Assembly (NCBI GenBank): GCA_029858755.1
Contig: JAOUEK010000175.1
Coordinates: 1 to 5,269 of the forward strand
Reading direction: 5' to 3'
DNA length: 5,269 nt
Source: Thermoleophilia bacterium
Lineage (GTDB): Bacteria; Actinomycetota; Thermoleophilia; Gaiellales; Gaiellaceae
In this document: positions 3,968 through 5,269 of the stretch, piece after piece
Numbering within the stretch: position 1 is the stretch's first letter
Layout: the number at the start of each line of letters is the position of its first letter
The notes under the pieces: model-generated
What the model was told of the DNA's origin: nothing
Seen by the model: the letters and a program-made list of their open reading frames with translations, nothing else
Database searches by the model: none
Translations under genes and position numbers: made by a program

Positions 3968-5269
3968 TCCCGTGACCGCCTTCCACGTACAGCCGGTGCG
4001 CACGCGCGCAGGGCGGATCGCGCTCGTCACGATCGACAACGGCGCCGACTGGCAGAAGCCGAGCACGTTCGGCCGCGAGGCGCTCGAGTCGCTCGAGCGC
4101 GCGCTGGAGCGCCTGGAGGGAGAGGACTGGAGCGGGCTCGTGCTCACCGGCAAGCCCCTCGTGTTCGCGGTCGGCGCCGACATCACCGCCTTCCCGGGGA
4201 TCTCGCCCGAGCTCGCACGCCTCGGCGGTCGTGCCGGTCACGACCTGTTCGCGCGCCTCCGGGCGCTGCCCTACCGCACCCTGGCGGCGGTGAACGGCGC
4301 GGCGCTCGGCGGCGGCGTCGAGATCGCGCTCCACTGCGACGAGCGGACGCTCGCCTCCTCGGCGCGCCAGGTCGCGTTCCCCGAGGTGTTCCTCGGGCTG
4401 ATCCCCGGCTGGGGCGGGACGCAGCTCGTCCCGCGGCTGGTGGGCGCGGAGCGCGCCGTGAAGGTGATCGTCGAGAACCCGCTCCGCCAGAACCGCATGC
4501 TCACGGCGCCGCAGGCGCTCGAGCTCGGCCTCGTCGACCACCTGCTCGACCCGGTGGAGTTCCTCGACGACTCGATCGAGCTGCTCGTGAGACGGGTCGA
4601 GGAGGGCGCCGGCAAGCGCGAGCTCGACGCGGACCTCTCGGATGCGGCGGAGGTCTGCGCGAAGGCGCGTGCTCGCGTCGACGACCAGGTGCACGGCGCT
4701 GCGCCTGCGCCCTACCGCGCGCTCGAGCTGATCGAGGGCACAGCTCGGTGGACGGTCGAGGAGGGCTACCGGGCGGAGGAGGACGCGCTGGCGGAGCTGC
4801 TGCCCGGCCCGGAGGGCCAGGCGTCGATCTACGCGTTCGACGTCGTCGAGCGGAGGACGAAGCGCGGCGTCGGCGTCCCCGAAGTGGAGCCACGCACGAT
4901 CGGTCGTGTCGGCGTGGTCGGGGCCGGCCTGATGGCGACGCAGCTGGCCGCTCTGTTCCTGCGGCGGCTGGAGGCGCCGGTCGTGCTCACCGACGTCGAC
5001 CCCGAGCGCGTCGAGCGGGCGATCGCGACGATCCGCGGCGAGCTGGAGGGACTCGTCGCCAAGGGACGCCTCGGTGAGGGCAAGGCCCGATTCCTGGGCT
5101 CGATCGTCTCGGCGGGAGAGGGCACCGGCGCCTACGCGGGATGCGACCTCGTGCTCGAGGCCGTGTTCGAGGAGCTGTCGGTGAAGCAGGAGGTCTTCGG
5201 CGCGCTGGAGACGGTGGTCTCCCCCGAGTGCCTGCTGGCCACGAACACCTCGTCCCTCTCCGTCACCGA
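3960..5269 (+). CDS. fadB: Multifunctional enoyl-CoA hydratase / 3-hydroxyacyl-CoA dehydrogenase, C-terminus cut by window
   Basis: Second and third steps of beta-oxidation: hydration of trans-2-enoyl-CoA, then NAD-dependent oxidation of (S)-3-hydroxyacyl-CoA to the substrate of FadA. 436 codons are visible with no stop; FadB proteins usually have about 700-730 residues, so roughly 60% is here. The crotonase domain covers about 10-210: FAVGADITAF (69-78) is the CoA/oxyanion segment, NGAALGGGVEIAL (112-124) carries Glu121, and FPEVFLGLIPGWGGTQ (140-155) carries Glu142. These match the two catalytic Glu of E. coli FadB (119 and 139), so the hydratase should be active. A helical linker (about 215-305) follows. 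The dehydrogenase Rossmann domain starts with VGVVGAGLMATQLA (317-330) and TDVDPERV (344-351), ending near ATNTSSLSVT (427-436). The dehydrogenase His/Glu pair would lie just beyond the window. The Rossmann turn is GxGxxA rather than GxGxxG. The start overlaps the fadA stop by 8 bp. Confidence 0.93.
   Translation, partial: MADPVTAFHVQPVRTRAGRIALVTIDNGADWQKPSTFGREALESLERALERLEGEDWSGLVLTGKPLVFAVGADITAFPGISPELARLGGRAGHDLFARLRALPYRTLAAVNGAALGGGVEIALHCDERTLASSARQVAFPEVFLGLIPGWGGTQLVPRLVGAERAVKVIVENPLRQNRMLTAPQALELGLVDHLLDPVEFLDDSIELLVRRVEEGAGKRELDADLSDAAEVCAKARARVDDQVHGAAPAPYRALELIEGTARWTVEEGYRAEEDALAELLPGPEGQASIYAFDVVERRTKRGVGVPEVEPRTIGRVGVVGAGLMATQLAALFLRRLEAPVVLTDVDPERVERAIATIRGELEGLVAKGRLGEGKARFLGSIVSAGEGTGAYAGCDLVLEAVFEELSVKQEVFGALETVVSPECLLATNTSSLSVT

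Noticed and set aside
2753..4694. Two long minus-strand open frames antisense to fadA and fadB
   Set aside because: Low-complexity His/Arg/Ala/Gly translations without motifs. The plus strand has complete catalytic signatures of thiolase and crotonase here.
1..5269. CRISPR array, tRNA or rRNA gene, insertion sequence, prophage or defence system
   Set aside because: I saw no regularly spaced repeats, no tRNA-like cloverleaf, no transposase or integrase motifs and no nuclease or toxin-like genes. All sizeable spans are accounted for by housekeeping or catabolic genes and gaps under 160 bp.

Overview
This is an ordinary chromosomal stretch from a high-GC bacterium. The very high GC content, strong G/C bias at third codon positions, gene starts without ribosome binding sites, GTG starts and the fadA-then-fadB gene order together suggest an Actinomycetota member. 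A Thermoleophilia-type (Solirubrobacter/Conexibacter-like) lineage is my best guess, but it is an inference from style and remembered homologues, not a search result.

Layout, left to right. (1) Positions 1-85, minus strand: the first 28 codons of a gene that leaves the window on the left, probably a class I SAM-dependent methyltransferase. (2) Positions 157-984, plus: an AlkA-like DNA-3-methyladenine glycosylase (HhH-GPD family), divergent from (1). (3) Positions 985-1134: a short intergenic region with one perfect and one decayed hairpin of related sequence, then the proC promoter. (4) Positions 1135-1956, plus: proC, pyrroline-5-carboxylate reductase, the last step of proline synthesis. (5) Positions 1957-2041: a convergent gap with a perfect 11-bp hairpin, probably a two-way terminator. 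(6) Positions 2042-2704, minus: an unknown alpha-helical, TPR-like protein. (7) Positions 2705-2773: a divergent promoter region with an imperfect 20-bp palindrome inside the promoter of the next gene. (8) Positions 2774-3967, plus: a FadA-type thiolase. (9) Position 3960 to the window end, plus: a FadB-type multifunctional enoyl-CoA hydratase/3-hydroxyacyl-CoA dehydrogenase, overlapping fadA by 8 bp and cut by the window edge.

The last two genes form a fatty acid beta-oxidation operon: FadB hydrates and then oxidises enoyl-CoA, and FadA cleaves the resulting 3-ketoacyl-CoA. The glycosylase (DNA repair) and proC (proline synthesis) look like independent single-gene units with their own promoters.

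I found no wholly new system. The most informative signals are regulatory. Five of five genes that lead a transcript have a -10-like hexamer placed so that transcription would begin at or within about two bases of the start codon (leaderless mRNAs), whereas the one internal operon gene has a Shine-Dalgarno-like sequence. A palindrome resembling operators of TetR-type fatty-acid regulators lies inside the fadA promoter. There is also a small family of hairpins with TGAA/TTCA loops whose stems differ in sequence but stay paired.
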